Assembly (NCBI GenBank): GCA_947034885.2
Contig: OX344754.2
Span: 19,486,501 to 19,550,500, forward strand
Direction: 5' to 3'
Origin: Thuidium tamariscinum
Taxonomy: Eukaryota; Streptophyta; Bryopsida; Hypnales; Thuidiaceae
Length of the DNA: 64,000 nt
Shown here: in pieces, positions 1 to 11,628 of the stretch
Layout: each line of letters starts with the position of its first letter
Numbering within the stretch: position 1 is the stretch's first letter
Program-made: the position numbers and the translations under genes
The notes under the pieces: generated by a model
The model's database searches: none
What the model saw: the letters and a program-made list of their open reading frames with translations, nothing else
What the model was told of the DNA's origin: nothing

Positions 1-753
1 AATGTGTGTACCTGATGTGATGAAATTAAGTTATGAAATATAAGAGTGCAAAATTCTTAAGCCTCATTGGATTTAGTGTATCATTGTAATAATGTTTTTG
101 GTGATAGAGTTTCAAATTGGATATTTGGATTAATCTATTAGCGTAGATTTCCTACTTGATCATCTCCCTTGGAACAAACTTATTATACTAATAGGGTGAT
201 TTTTGAATAGGTCATTATCCTTCTTCAACAACTATTCTTGGAGAGAGAGAGAGAACAGATTTTTACGTTACACCTCATTTTTGAGCATTTTCTAACTCCA
301 CCATATCATCTATTATCCTGCATAAGTTTCCATGCGTTATCATAAGATCATCATCCAGTCACAAGTAGTTCAGTCACACATATCGACATCCGATGTTTTG
401 AAAAATAACAGGTTTGTATATGCAATCGTGAAAGTTTTATTATACTTTCTATATTCTTTGCAATATAGAATCCATTCAATATGAGCAATCGACATGGTGG
501 ATCTAGTAAGAAAACCTCCACTCCTTATAGTAATACTATGTAAATTTGAACAATTAAAAACCACATGCACAGGTGCTAGGGAACCCATGTTTCATGAGGA
601 GATGGTCCTTGAGTAAATTTTGTCATGGTAACCTAACGTAGCTTAGTTTTAGATCATGTTGTGAGACCTTGGGTGCTATTGAGTAGTGTAGGTTCTTACT
701 ACTCAACTTGTAGATCAGGCTATAGTTGAATCATCACTAGTTCTGACATACAC
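1..753. other. Non-coding tract, no gene seen
   Basis: No convincing coding exon was found on either strand. There is a short GA microsatellite near 241-254. It is followed by a segment around 270-297 (reading ACACCTCATTTTTGAGC and so on) that recurs with a few changes at about 7702-7730, so at least part of this tract is dispersed repeat. The right end runs into the duplicated unit that starts near 754. Confidence 0.5.
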
Positions 754-1079
754 AAGTGTGAGTGATTCTAACTCCACCCTCGAGTTAAATCTATCACACA
801 GGTTCTTGTCTAATCAAGTGTTTTTCTTCTAATTGGGTGTTTTAAAAGTACCTTCCAAACAATGGACTCTTTTAATCACGTTTTCTTGTTCTAAAAGGGT
901 TGCTAATTTCACTAAGGTATTTCTTGTTAAATTTTCTAATTCTAATTTAAATTGTTAGCTATACTACTCTATCCTAATTGCTAATGTCAAGCTTTAATTA
1001 ACTTCTAATTCCAAGCATTTGGTAAGAGGAAACTTAGCAACAAAACATTGAGAATAAAAATCAAATGGGATCGATTTAC

Positions 1080-1175
1080 CTCTTCGGCGTAAATCTCCAT
1101 TGTCCCATCATCGAACATCATCTTGTGAATGTAATCACTCGCGATCTCGCCACTGAAATCATCGCAGCTCTCCAT
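1080..1175 (-). CDS. Putative first coding exon (MESCDDF-type), copy 1
   Basis: A minus-strand ATG at 1175 opens a 32-codon frame beginning MESCDDFSGE and ending YAEE. It runs directly into a GTAAAT splice-donor-like sequence at 1079-1074. Copy 2 (19949-19857) keeps the same start, frame and donor. Of the changed codons about ten are synonymous and seven replace an amino acid, mostly conservatively (I/V, I/L, D/N), which suggests past selection on protein. The peptide is acidic and I do not recognise the family. No downstream exon could be identified. It may be the 5' end of a decayed host gene or of an element gene. Confidence 0.4.
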
Positions 1176-3104
1176 CTAATTCAGTAATCCACAATAATTC
1201 TCACGTCGTTGATAAAATAAAAATCTACCCTAATTGAAAAGAAAACACTAATGGTTATATAGATCTAAATTGTTTGCATATTTCTTTTAATTCCTAATTC
1301 TCTAGTAATTAGAAAATCCCGCAATTTAATTTAGTCTACTTAAATGGTCAAGTCCCTAGTAAATAAATCTATTCTAATGTAAAATCAATTGAAAATTCTA
1401 GCTAATTTGTTAATTTTTGTTATCGTTTTTTCAATTTCCTATTCTAATTTCAAATGGCAATTAATTAGTAAAGAATCTAAAAATCTAACCAAATCCTTTC
1501 AAGTCTAATTAATTTTTTACCTTCCCCTAAATCTTAAAGAAATTGGTTATCAATTTGTTTTTTTCCTTTTGGCTTATTAGGCCTAATAAAACAAAACCAA
1601 CAAAATCCAAACCTTCTAAGAATCTAATTAATAACTAACTACCAAAGAATGTAGAACATTCTTAAAAAACAAGAACAACGTCTATAATAATATTCCAAAG
1701 AAATTGGTTTTTTATTACCAAAGTTCAACCCCAAGAATAAAGAATCAAACTCTATAGTATTATTCTTTGAAAATTATTTTTTTAATGTAAGTTTCTTCAC
1801 GTGTGAGGCTTTTGTCACCTTAATCTTCCTAATTCCTTTCCTTATCTCTCATTCTTGCCTTGAGATGTTTTGCAATATTTTGGAGATAGAGAATGGCTAT
1901 GGCGTTTGGGTTTGAAGGAATTTGGTGAAAACTTATTGGTGTTGCAAATATTAGATTATTGACGTAAATTTGAAATTAGGAGATTTAAATTCTTTTTACA
2001 ACTCTTCTTTAATTTGGTCAAAAATCTAGTGTTTATAAAATCAATTATTAAGAAAAAGTTTTGGTGATAAACAACTTATTTGAGTTTAGTTAGAGTTTTG
2101 GAAAAGTTGAGTCGTAGTGAGAGTTTTTTTGTGTGAGTTGTTTGTTGCACTTTCACTCCCAAGAAATCCCAGTCCTTGGACTCCTTCCCGACTTCCCCAA
2201 TACTTGTACTCCTTCCGAAACGGTTATTGCTCCCCAACCTTGATTTGCTGACTTCCGGCCTTGATCCCCGGCCCCGATGCTCGGACCTACCCAAATCTGC
2301 TTACTAAACCCTAGTTGACTAGTTGGCGGACTTCTTTCGGTTTTTGGATTTTGGGGTTGATCTCCTTCTAAACTAAAAAAACAAACAAATAATCTAAGCT
2401 AAGCGTTACCTTGGACCTATCAAATTTCTATCTAAAGCATAAGGAGACTGATTTAAAAGAGTTCAGTCAAATAAGAAAATAGTAGAGTGAGTGGTTGTTT
2501 TGAAGGTCTTAAGTCTACTTCTTCTTTAATTTTCCTATGGTATTGGAAATTACAAAATTAAAGATGTTTAGTTAATTTCCCTCTCTCATTCAAGCTATTG
2601 ACTTGGATTTGAATATTGATTTGACTTATTTCCCAAATTTTAGCAATTGTTTATAAAGGGTTCAAAGCTTCAAAGTTTAATTCAACTATAGCTCTGCCAT
2701 CTAGAATTCTTCAATAGTATTTTAAGAATTTTATTCGCAAAAGGAAGTACACATGACAGTATTTAACCAAACTTTCACTTTAAATTCTTAAAATGTCTTA
2801 GTATTTTGAAATTGAGCCACCAAAAGAGGTACACATGATAGTGTTTAACCGAACTTTGGCACTTAATAATTGAAATTTCTACAAAGCAACGTTTCAATGA
2901 GAGAACTGAAATCGAGTCTTGAAAGTAATAGAATTAATTGAAGGGGCCTTAAGCTTTCAAGAATTCAACAAACATACAAACAAAACTTGACCAAGATCTT
3001 TGGTCCAAGTAGTGCTCCAACCACGTCAATAGCACAAAATAAGAGTAGAAGAACAAAGTGTCAGTGCACGAAAAAAAAGGGTACTAGCAACCTCAAGGGG
3101 GCCC

Positions 3105-3111
3105 TTATATA
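3105..3111 (-). promoter_or_regulatory. TATA-type box in duplicated unit, copy 1
   Basis: The minus strand reads CGGGTATATAAGGGCCCCC here. The same box and flanks occur in copy 2 at 21964-21970. It lies about 1.9 kb upstream of the start-codon exon at 1175 on the same strand, so it is plausibly the promoter of this unit. Confidence 0.45.
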
Positions 3112-4343
3112 CCCGTAGCCGAGCCCTCCCTGATAAGTTGCCAGTGAAAACACTTTGTTACTTTTCCCCCTAAACTACCCTAATGTAATTTCAAAATATT
3201 AGTTGTTTAATGGTGGAAATTTCTAGAATCTCTCCCATTTAGCTAATAAAATCTTGGCCAAATCAAATCCAAGATCTTAAGCCAAGATATTTTAAAATTA
3301 ACCCTAATCTACCTAGATATTTTGCAAATTAACCAAAAGTTATTTTGAAAATTGTCTTTTTGTAGTCCAAAGATGGATTTTTATGCAAGAAAGAAATCTT
3401 GACCAAATCCAATCTTTGATTTCCCAAGAGATATTTCCAAAATCACTTTTAATTAACCACAATTAACAATTAAAAAGTCAAAGTAAGAACTCACCCACTC
3501 TATCTTTTAGGAAACAACTCAAAACAAAAATCCATCTATGCCATTGTTTTCAGAAGACTTCAAATAGCATTAGGGGCCCTCACCCCTTACTCCTAGGCCA
3601 TTAATGAGCGCAAATTGGAATTACGGTAACTCCAATTAAAAATTAAAATTTTCACTTTTGAAATTTTCACTTTTTGATAAATCTGTTAGGCTAGGGTCGT
3701 TAAGAATGTTTGTGAGAGTAAGGAATGTCTCCTCATTCTCTCCAATCAGACATCATTTGCTCGTGGTACGCCAGTCAACCCGCTGCCAAGTTGTAAATTC
3801 TTGTGAAATTAGATGTCAATGTTGGTTCTGGTAGTTGGGAATATCAGAATGTCTTCAAATTTGACTAGGCACTTATTAAGCACACAAAAACCTAATCTAA
3901 TTTTTAGTGAAATTTTACTACAACATATGTAATTTCTAAGAATTTATGAATATGTTTATGTGCAGTTGACTTCCCATAGAGTCAACGTAGAATTCCAGAA
4001 AAATCCGAAATAAATTGGATAACATCTAGAACACTCCTAGATTCTAAGTGTAAGTTCCACTCTACTTTGAATTTGTTTATTTTTAGTAATTTGGAATTAC
4101 TTTGCCCAATTGAACAATTTAATTTCCGGTACCCGAGAATCTTGGACAATTGCTTGATTCTTGTTCACTCCTGGCATGTTCCTATCCTTGGAAAACCTTA
4201 ATGTAGCCTTCAATATTCAATTCCACCATTTTCCATGTCTTGAAACTTCACCTCTCAAAGTTACTTGTAAAGGGTTTTACCTCCAAATCCGATTTACACT
4301 AGAATTGGATTTAGACTTTGACAAACTCTCTACACTTATAATA

Positions 4344-5071
4344 GGGCTTTGGCAAGAAACACTTGTCCTTTTTTTCGTCCCCTTGACCTTTAGGAGGTAG
4401 TTTTTTGCTCATAACTTTTGCATCTTTTGTTCATTTGACTTGAAACTTGAAATTAAGGTGCCTACAAAAGTTTTACATTTTGTGTAGTTTTTTCAATTTT
4501 TTCAAAATTAATTTACTATTTTTAAACTGCCCCTGATTGGGTGTCTACCATGGCCATTTTGGGGGGTTTTAGTCCTATTTTTGACCCAAAAATGAAAATT
4601 TTGAGCTGAAAATTGTCATGCAAGGACCTCACCTAAAGTTACACAATATTGCGAAGATATTTTTTGAAAATAATATATTGTTCAACCTCCACATGTTGTC
4701 AAAGTGGCTGACTTTGCGCAAGTGTAGAGAATAGAATTAATTTTTTCCAAAGATGAAATTTGTTGGGAAAGAAATACCTTTACTTGGAGAAAAAACGGAT
4801 TTTTTATTTTCATTTTTTGAATTTTTTTACTATTTTTACCAAATTAGTGGAAAAGAGCTATTTTCATTGTATTTTCCATTGTCTATAACATTTAGAGAAA
4901 AAATTTCTTAGGTCTGAATTTCAAGAGACATGATATTCTCATTGCTCTTCAAATTATTAATATTTTTTCCAATTTAAAAAAAAATTATTTCAAAGGGTCA
5001 CAGGACTCACAGGACTCACTCATTTTGAGCCATTTTGAGACAAAACCGGTAAGTGTTTCTTGCCACGACCC
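4344..5071. mobile_element. GATTGCAAGAAA-family DNA element (non-autonomous), 728 bp
   Basis: The ends are imperfect inverted repeats (GGGCTTTGGCAAGAAACAC at the left; GTGTTTCTTGCCACGACCC at the right). They are flanked by a perfect 4-bp target duplication AATA (4340-4343 and 5072-5075). The insert interrupts copy 1 of the duplicated unit and is missing from copy 2 at the matching point near 23200, which gives an empty-site comparison. The inside resembles the copy at 29322-30066, sharing the stretch around CCCCTTGACC. No transposase ORF was found. Confidence 0.85.
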
Positions 5072-5554
5072 AATAGACTCTATTGGCTAGTCAATATGCC
5101 ATGTGCATCCTTAAAAGGTTGATTTTTCACAAGCAAACATTAGGACTGACTAACTCTCATATTCTCACATCTCTTGGAATTACTAAATATTATCCTAAAG
5201 TCACTTTTAAGATTTAGAATGATGGAAATTCCAAGGATTAGGAATTTTCCACCTTCTAAGATGTTTCTTCACCATTTTGGTAGAGACTGCTACCAAAACT
5301 CTCCTAACATTCTTTTTATGTATTTTTCTTCTACATTTTACTAAATTCCACAAAACATTCATGAAAAATAGTCCCAAAGTTCCAAGTGCCAGCTTGAGGG
5401 CTCACAACAAGTACGCTAATTTTTTAGTAGAAAATCACTCAAACTTCAAGTGGAATCTATTCATTGACATCGTTTTAGCGAAGACATAACAAGTTTTGTA
5501 ACGTATAAGTAGAGCCATCCAATCGATACAAAGCCAATGTTTGAGAGAGCTGCC

Positions 5555-5668
5555 TCATCTATATCCATGGCCACAAAACAAACACAAAATTGATTTACGG
5601 TCATGTACGAGGTGCCTGCAACAGTACTCCAGTTGTCATCCTTGTCACAAACATAAGCATGAGAATGT
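5555..5668 (-). pseudogene. Decayed LysM-like exon, copy a
   Basis: Read on the minus strand this gives HAYVCDKDDNWSTVAGTSYM followed by TVNQFCVC, open for some 60 codons. The pattern (acidic pair, W, S-x-V-A, aromatic, T-V-x-Q-L/F, then cysteines) resembles a LysM domain, but this is a judgement by eye. Three further copies in the same orientation keep the frame only partly. In three copies the segment ends in or next to a GTGAG-type splice donor; in this copy the donor is degraded. Confidence 0.35.
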
Positions 5669-6741
5669 TATAATGGTTTTTGCATGAAGCGCTATTTCCT
5701 CTCATTGCACTCCCTCATTGTAACAATTGAACACCTTGTTATCCATAATTGTTAAGGTGAAGCCCTTGCACTGTTTTTCACATAGAGAAGCTGATCAATA
5801 AGTCATGTGGTTTGAGATACCTCTCTCCAGTAGTCCCAAGCATGAAAGAGTTCTAACTGAAATCACAATACAGATGTTCCATCCTAGTCTCACTCGTCTA
5901 GTATCTAAGCATGCGATAAGAGCACTCAACTGGTGGCTGGTAAAAAACCAAAGGTTTGTGTATGGCTTTGAGTTGGGACCCTATTCGTTTGGGTACCATG
6001 AGTTCTCAATTTTGATCAGAAAACGTCAATTGGTGAAGCCTGATGAGTACTAGGTTGTGATTACAGTTATTCTGCCATCTTGTGCATACAACTATTAAGC
6101 TTGTCAATGGTGCTTTATGATCCATAATGGCGTCAGGGCATACTCTACGGCATATTACTTCATTGGTAATAATTGTATTGATGTTGGTGAATCTGGTTAA
6201 TTTAGGATTCTCCACTTTAAATTATTTCAAATACTGACTCAAAACAAATACTTGTTAGTGGTTGCTTCTATATGAAGGCCTCGGATTGTTCAATGCTGAA
6301 CCTTGGTCATATCCAATTCCTTGGTATAGACCAACTTTCAGTATAGTGCATGTAGATCTAAGATATTGTTTAATAGAGCAAGAAGAATTGCCTGTACTTA
6401 ATCTCAATAATATCATGTCAAAGAGAGAAGATACACTAGAAGAAAACTACACTATTCACGCCAAAAACTACGTTAAACTTGCCAAACCTACGTTTTACTT
6501 AACAAAGATTGCGTTGGAACTATGTTGCGTTCAACATAACGTGTAGAGTAGATTGTATTGAGTTCTCCCTTCATAACGCAAAATTCTGCGTTTCAACTGG
6601 TCAACACAAAATTGAACAAGGAAAATGCAGAATTCAGCAAGGAAAACACAAAATTTTGTGTTAGAATGAAAAATTACGGATGACAAAGCAGGACTTCAAC
6701 ACAATCCACTCCACGCGTTACGTTGAATGCAAGGGGGAGTA

Positions 6742-6850
6742 ATCTCACTTGCGCCTATGCATCCCAACACACAAGTAGTTTGTTAGGAATACATACACAA
6801 GGTGTCTTCAATTAATCCCCAATTGTTATCCATTGTAAGAATTGAACAAA
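6742..6850 (-). pseudogene. Decayed LysM-like exon, copy b
   Basis: The minus strand aligns with the copies at 5555, 8262 and 9452 (shared DNNW, EDTL and LGCIGA-like segments) but has an in-frame stop after the EDTLCMYS stretch. The donor position reads GCAAGTGAG. It lies 1187 bp from copy a, close to the 1190-bp spacing between copies c and d. Confidence 0.35.
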
Positions 6851-8261
6851 CAAAGCTTACAAGCCAAGCAGTGTAATAATAAATTCTAAAAGAACTTGTC
6901 CCATGATGGTCAAATTGTCTATTATGGTGGAACGATGCCACTTGATTAGATTATTCAGCCTTCATTCCCGTCTCTTGCAGCTTGCGATTGAGTCTAAGTC
7001 ACGAGTGAGTGCTCAAAGCGAGTTCCGATCAAAAACCAAATTGATAGATTGTTTTCCAATACAGTAGTGTCGAGGCTTTATGAAGCCACATGTAGCTTCA
7101 CAAGTAAGACAAAGACTAAATCAATGGATGGTCTAGCTTCTAGTCATAAGAAGCTGTTGTACATCATCACTTGACTGAAGGGACGAAATAACTGTCGTGG
7201 AATAAGGTCCTAATGGTAATGGAATTGAGGTTGTGGGACACCACCCCAATACTAGGGACATGCATTTGTCGTACTGAACCTATTGCATTGAACTTCCCTA
7301 ATATTGTACAAATAACCATCGGTTTGCTTGAGTGTGTGGGAAGGGAGGATGGTGGGTATTCAACCTTGTAAAGTGTTGTTTACCGAGAATGTTCTGGTCC
7401 GAATATTACATTGGTATTAATTTATGCAATAAGCTAGCACCAATTAATAGTAGACTATTTTTTGTTTTACGGATAGCCCATTATTCCACTAACGTATTTT
7501 TGAGTAGGTGAGTGCCACAAGAGGTGGGTAGGTATGCAACTACGCACATTTCATGTCCATACCATGTTTGAATATTGTGAATAATCAAGACATTTACAAA
7601 TAAACTCTAAAATAGGGCCCTATATACAGATTACCATACATCTTAGAGAACAAAATTATGTATGGAGGGAGGGAGGGAAAGAGAGAGAGAGTAGATGTGG
7701 GACACCTCATTTCTGAGCATTTTCTAACACGGCTAAATCTATAGAAATTGCAACCAGATTTTTCTGCAGCAGGAATATGTAATGTTTTGATACATATATT
7801 CCTTGGTGTTTTCGAAACATGGTGTTACGGTCGACATGATTAGTTGGGTTTACAAAGCTATAAGGTCATTTATGAAGATGAAGGACCTCCCTAGTTATAT
7901 CTAAACCACCCAAGATCGAGATAATCGATCATTTATCCTTCTTTCATGTTCCAGTTTAATAGAGTTCACTCCATGTCTACATTTTTGTGAGCTTTCTCAC
8001 TAGCAATCATGCAACCTTATCTCGGAAGCCAAAAGTATGTCTGTCTCGATGAACAACAATCATATGATACAATGTTGGATGTATATCATACTAGATTTAT
8101 ACTGATTGTATCACCATAAAGCTAGAAAACCAGTAACTAAAGTATTGTAGCCATGATATGTTACAACATAGGGTAATATTATTACTCAACCAAGGAAAGT
8201 ATGTGTTCGTAATGGCAGTAAAAAAAATCTGCATAATACTCATGCGAAAGTTGAAGGAATT

Positions 8262-8375
8262 GCCTCACCTGCACCCATGGCCACAAACAAACACAAAGTC
8301 AGTTTTTGGTCATATGCAAGGTGTCTTCACCAATATTCCAAGTTTCATTCTTGTCACAACAAAAGCAAGAGAAAA
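8262..8375 (-). pseudogene. Decayed LysM-like exon, copy c
   Basis: The minus strand reads CCDKNETWNIGEDTLHMTKN, then an in-frame stop, then LCVC, ending at a good donor context GCAG|GTGAGG. It aligns base by base with copy a (5555-5668) over roughly 110 bp. The stop shows this copy is not functional as it stands. Confidence 0.35.
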
Positions 8376-9451
8376 TCAGAAATCAATATGTAAACTTGTA
8401 AGCTGATGCGTGCTAAAATCTACTCTCATCATATTAACAAGTATATTCTCAGGACTAGCAACCGTATTAGCCATTGGTGTTGAAACCGCAACCCTGTTCT
8501 GTAAACTTGCTTGTGTTCACACACATGCTGTAAGCAGCGTCACTTAGCCTTCCACCAGCGTCCAATGTCAACATAACAATACTCAATGTGAAATCGGGTA
8601 GGCTGCATGTGAGAGGTACACTAGTTGTTATATATGGAGTGAGTAAGTGTGGCAAGGGGTATGAGTTACAAGTAACAAGATTTGAACAAATGTACTTGTT
8701 TCAGCTTCCTGATCAAGAATTGTTTTGAATTTGGAGCCGTCATACCTTCTGCTGGATACTTACCTAGCTGTTGTGCATTATAAAACTTAATGGCTTGTCT
8801 GTTAATACATTTGGCATAATAACTGTCTACGGAGGATCATGGTAGATCAATATCTCTGGCATTCAACCAGCTCAGTGTGTTGAGTCAGAGTTTTCAGTGT
8901 ATCATTTGTAGTATTTAAAAAAAATACATACATCACCTTTGGCTTTTGGGAAGGTACTAGTTTGTTATAAGCCTTGGTGATTCTGGTGGTTGCTCTTTTG
9001 TGCCAGTTAATGATCTGACTATAATGTTTGGAATTTCTTTTTGAGAAAAGAATATAACTAAACATTAAAAGAACTTGCAAATATTCAATATTTCCCCATG
9101 GAACAGGGGGAGAGAGAGAGAAGATGAGTCATCACCTTGTCAAGACATGCCCTTTCTACTAAACTTAAGGTAAGCAAAGGCCTGGTGCAACTTGTTAGTT
9201 GTAACAACTTACACAATTTAAGGTAATAATTTTCAAGCGTCATTCTCAATGAACATTTTTTCCTTGCCAACTGAAAGGGTGGAATTACCAAGGCCTATAT
9301 TTCTATACTAATGAAACAATATGATCAACAAGTGTAAAAAATGTTAACTTCCATACACCAAATGTGGTAAAAAAAATGGAAACTAGTTTTGAACAAATTT
9401 CATGAGCCAAAATGTGGAAATCTTGAAAACTACTTAAAGCTTGAGGGTCTT

Positions 9452-9560
9452 GGCCTCACCTGTGCCCATACATCCCAAACAAATACAAAGTTAGTTAAGA
9501 TGTGTACAGTAGGTATCTACAGCCAAGGACTAGTTGTTATCCTTTTCACAAGCAAAAAGT
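9452..9560 (-). pseudogene. Decayed LysM-like exon, copy d
   Basis: This is the fourth member of the set. The minus strand reads FACEKDNN, then a stop, with later LCICLGCMGTGEA across a donor-like ACAG|GTGAGG. It lies just outside the left end of the CACTA element, so that insertion (9612) landed beside this array. Confidence 0.35.
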
Positions 9561-9988
9561 AAATTCAAAAAAGTCCAAGAAGAGCAAAGAATGATCCATT
9601 GCAACAAGTGTCACTACTAGAAAATGGGGCCCATTTTTGCATAGATTGAGTTGATTATTGTCGATTTCAACAATTATTTATGATGAAATGGCTAATTTGT
9701 CCATTTTGTCTGGACAATCAGCATAGATTGTGTAATTGTGGGAACCTAGAATACAGGTTTTTAATATTTAGTATAGAATTAGGAATAAGGAAGCTAATCT
9801 TAGATAAATTTTTCGATTCTTTGATCAAGAATAGGGAAAGTTAGTAAGATTAGGAAGAGGTGGAAGTTGGAGACATCCAATTGGGATAATTAGGTTAAGA
9901 AAGGGAAGTAGAAACCCTTACCTAACCGGAAAATCCGGAACCGGATTGAGGATCTGGGGTTCAGCCCGAGGATCGTGGACGGGTCCAG

Positions 9989-10504
9989 ATGTCATCCAAG
10001 GGCAAGGGTTCAGTGGAAGAGAAGACTCCACAGGCGCCCAAGGCAGCTTCCCGACTTGATCTTGATGTGGGAGAAGGGGCAACACCCGGATCCCAAATCC
10101 GGAAGCAAGTCCAAGCGGAAGACCAGGATCAAGAGACGCCTCCGAGCAAGGTATCCGAGAAATCTCCCAAGGTTCCTAGCACAATGAAGAGGAAGGCTAC
10201 AGCGAAACGGGCGAGAGAGAGTCCCATTGAGCTGGAGTCAGACCAAGATGAGTCCCCAGAGCAGAGCGAGCACGAAGAAGAGGAGTCGGATTCGGAATCC
10301 GGATCAGGATCGGAACCGGAACCGGAACCGTCAGAGCCGGCGGAAATCACGCCTCCGAAATCTGCGGGGAAGGGTAAGATTGCTGCCACGCCTTCCAAGG
10401 GCAAAGCAGCTGCGTCGGCAAAGGTTTCCACCAGTAGGAAACAGCCAGCACGTAAGGGAGCCGCCAAGCATGCGGATTCCCCCAAAAAGCGGATGAAGAA
10501 GTAG
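9989..10504 (+). CDS. 171-codon charged ORF inside the solo LTR
   Basis: This is an uninterrupted frame from ATG to stop within the LTR. The product is low-complexity and strongly charged. The N-terminal third is Lys/Gln/Pro-rich, the centre (about residues 75-115) is Ser/Glu/Asp-rich with repeated E-P steps, and the C-terminal third is Lys/Ala-rich ending KKRMKK, which resembles nuclear localisation and chromatin-binding tails. No enzymatic domain is visible. A reading frame in an LTR is unusual. It may be an accessory element protein or a captured host fragment, or just open by composition (three frames are open here because the tract is GC-rich). Confidence 0.35.
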   Translation: MSSKGKGSVEEKTPQAPKAASRLDLDVGEGATPGSQIRKQVQAEDQDQETPPSKVSEKSPKVPSTMKRKATAKRARESPIELESDQDESPEQSEHEEEESDSESGSGSEPEPEPSEPAEITPPKSAGKGKIAATPSKGKAAASAKVSTSRKQPARKGAAKHADSPKKRMKK

Positions 10505-11534
10505 TTAGGAATAGAAAGTAGAGTAGGTAGAGAATTTTGAGGAGCAAACTTAGTGGAAAAGGTGGAAAGTTACCTTTCCAGTAGGTAGGAAGCAGTTAGC
10601 AAGGTGCTTTTGACTTAGAATGCACCTGGTCAGTCAGATCCGGATTTTTCGGATCTGAGATCCACTTTTTTCGGGTCCAGTTGGGTGGATAGGAAAGTGA
10701 CTTTTGTGGATAAGGAATGCCACCTGGCATTCTCTTGTCCTCTGATTTTGTTCCCTTGGGGCTTTTAGGGTTCCCTTGGGTTGGTATTTAGGGGTGGCTG
10801 TTAGTTGGTTGCCCCGGGTGTTCCTACTTCTGTTTTTCCTTTCATTTGCAATCTGATTTCCAGATTTCTACTTTCTAAGAGTTGGTCTGAACAAGTCTCG
10901 ACTCTGGATTGGTATGCCGTGCAATGCTAGAACCATTGGATAGTGCGAGGTAGCTGGGTTTGCAGGTGTTTGGATGAGGTGTCTCCCCCAGACTTTGTCT
11001 GAATCCGGTTCCGGGAAATTGAAGTGATTTGGTTGAGGCTACTGGTGTATTAGGATTGAAGTCTAGCTGCTGCAGTCACTTGGAGGCTTCTGTGTGGGAA
11101 AGCCGCTCTTAGATTGGGTGTGTTCTGCTAGGAGAGTGGGCGCATGCCAATTGACGTGTTGTTGAAGTCCTACTATAACCGGAAGTGAGGGATGTGCAGA
11201 CAGTTAGGATCCCCTAGTTATCTGGCTCCTAGATTAAGCCTTAGGAACTGAGTTTGGGTGAGTCTGTCATTGTAGTAATGTGGGGTTTGTAGGGGTTTCC
11301 TGAGTGACCTGCTAGTTGGGATTGCAATCCGGATTAGTTGTGAGGAGGAACTTGCAGCCTATTTCTTTTATGTCTTTTGTTATTTTTCTCTTTTAGTGGA
11401 ACTCCATTCACTATAATCCTGAGGAGGGTAGGATTCAACGCATCCTTCCTAAATGCCAACCGCGGACCCCTCTAATATAGAGGCTAAACTTCATTGGTTA
11501 CTTGAGTGATTGGATCCGGAAACCGGATCCGGAA

Positions 11535-11628
11535 GAGGTACAGAGTTTGGGCACTCCTTTCGGTTCCTAATCCGCCCAGTCGGATACTGTGAGTCCGGAT
11601 AGGGGAAGGTACAGAGTTTGGGCACTCC
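11535..11628 (+). repeat. Short internal duplication in the LTR
   Basis: The 20-base motif GGTACAGAGTTTGGGCACTC occurs at about 11535 and again at about 11608, separated by sequence rich in TCCGGAT. It is a local duplication within the R/U5 part of the solo LTR. Confidence 0.6.

Larger units (their letters stand above)
754..5430 (-). repeat. Diverged duplicated unit, copy 1 (unclassified, possibly element-derived)
   Basis: This segment aligns collinearly with about 18418-23545, with many substitutions and small indels. Landmarks shared by both copies include the block at 2940-3050, which matches 21795-21905, and the block at 5090-5420, which matches 23215-23540. On the minus strand the unit has a TATA-type box (TATATAAGGG, 3105-3111), then a long leader with a GC-rich patch (2160-2290), then a start-codon exon at 1175-1080. 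A 728-bp element is inserted at 4344-5071 and is absent from copy 2. The layout could be an LTR/leader region of a retroelement or a duplicated gene 5' region. I saw no TG...CA ends, primer-binding site or target duplication, so I leave it unclassified. Confidence 0.7.
5431..9608 (-). other. Region with four decayed exon-like copies
   Basis: Besides the four related segments listed separately (about 5550, 6742, 8262 and 9452), this 4.2-kb stretch holds only short frames. A 63-codon minus-strand frame at 8655-8467 is serine/threonine-rich with three cysteines and might be another decayed exon. A GA microsatellite lies at 7671-7693 and another near 9108-9121. No intact gene is visible. The segment ends where the CACTA element begins. 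Confidence 0.45.

Noticed and set aside
754-5430. Calling the duplicated unit a solo LTR
   Set aside because: It has a TATA box like an LTR, but no TG...CA ends, target duplication or primer-binding site were found, and it contains a start-codon exon.
9975-10547. Overlapping frames on both strands around the LTR ORF
   Set aside because: GC-rich, low-complexity sequence opens several frames at once. Only the 171-codon frame has a plausible composition, and even that is uncertain.
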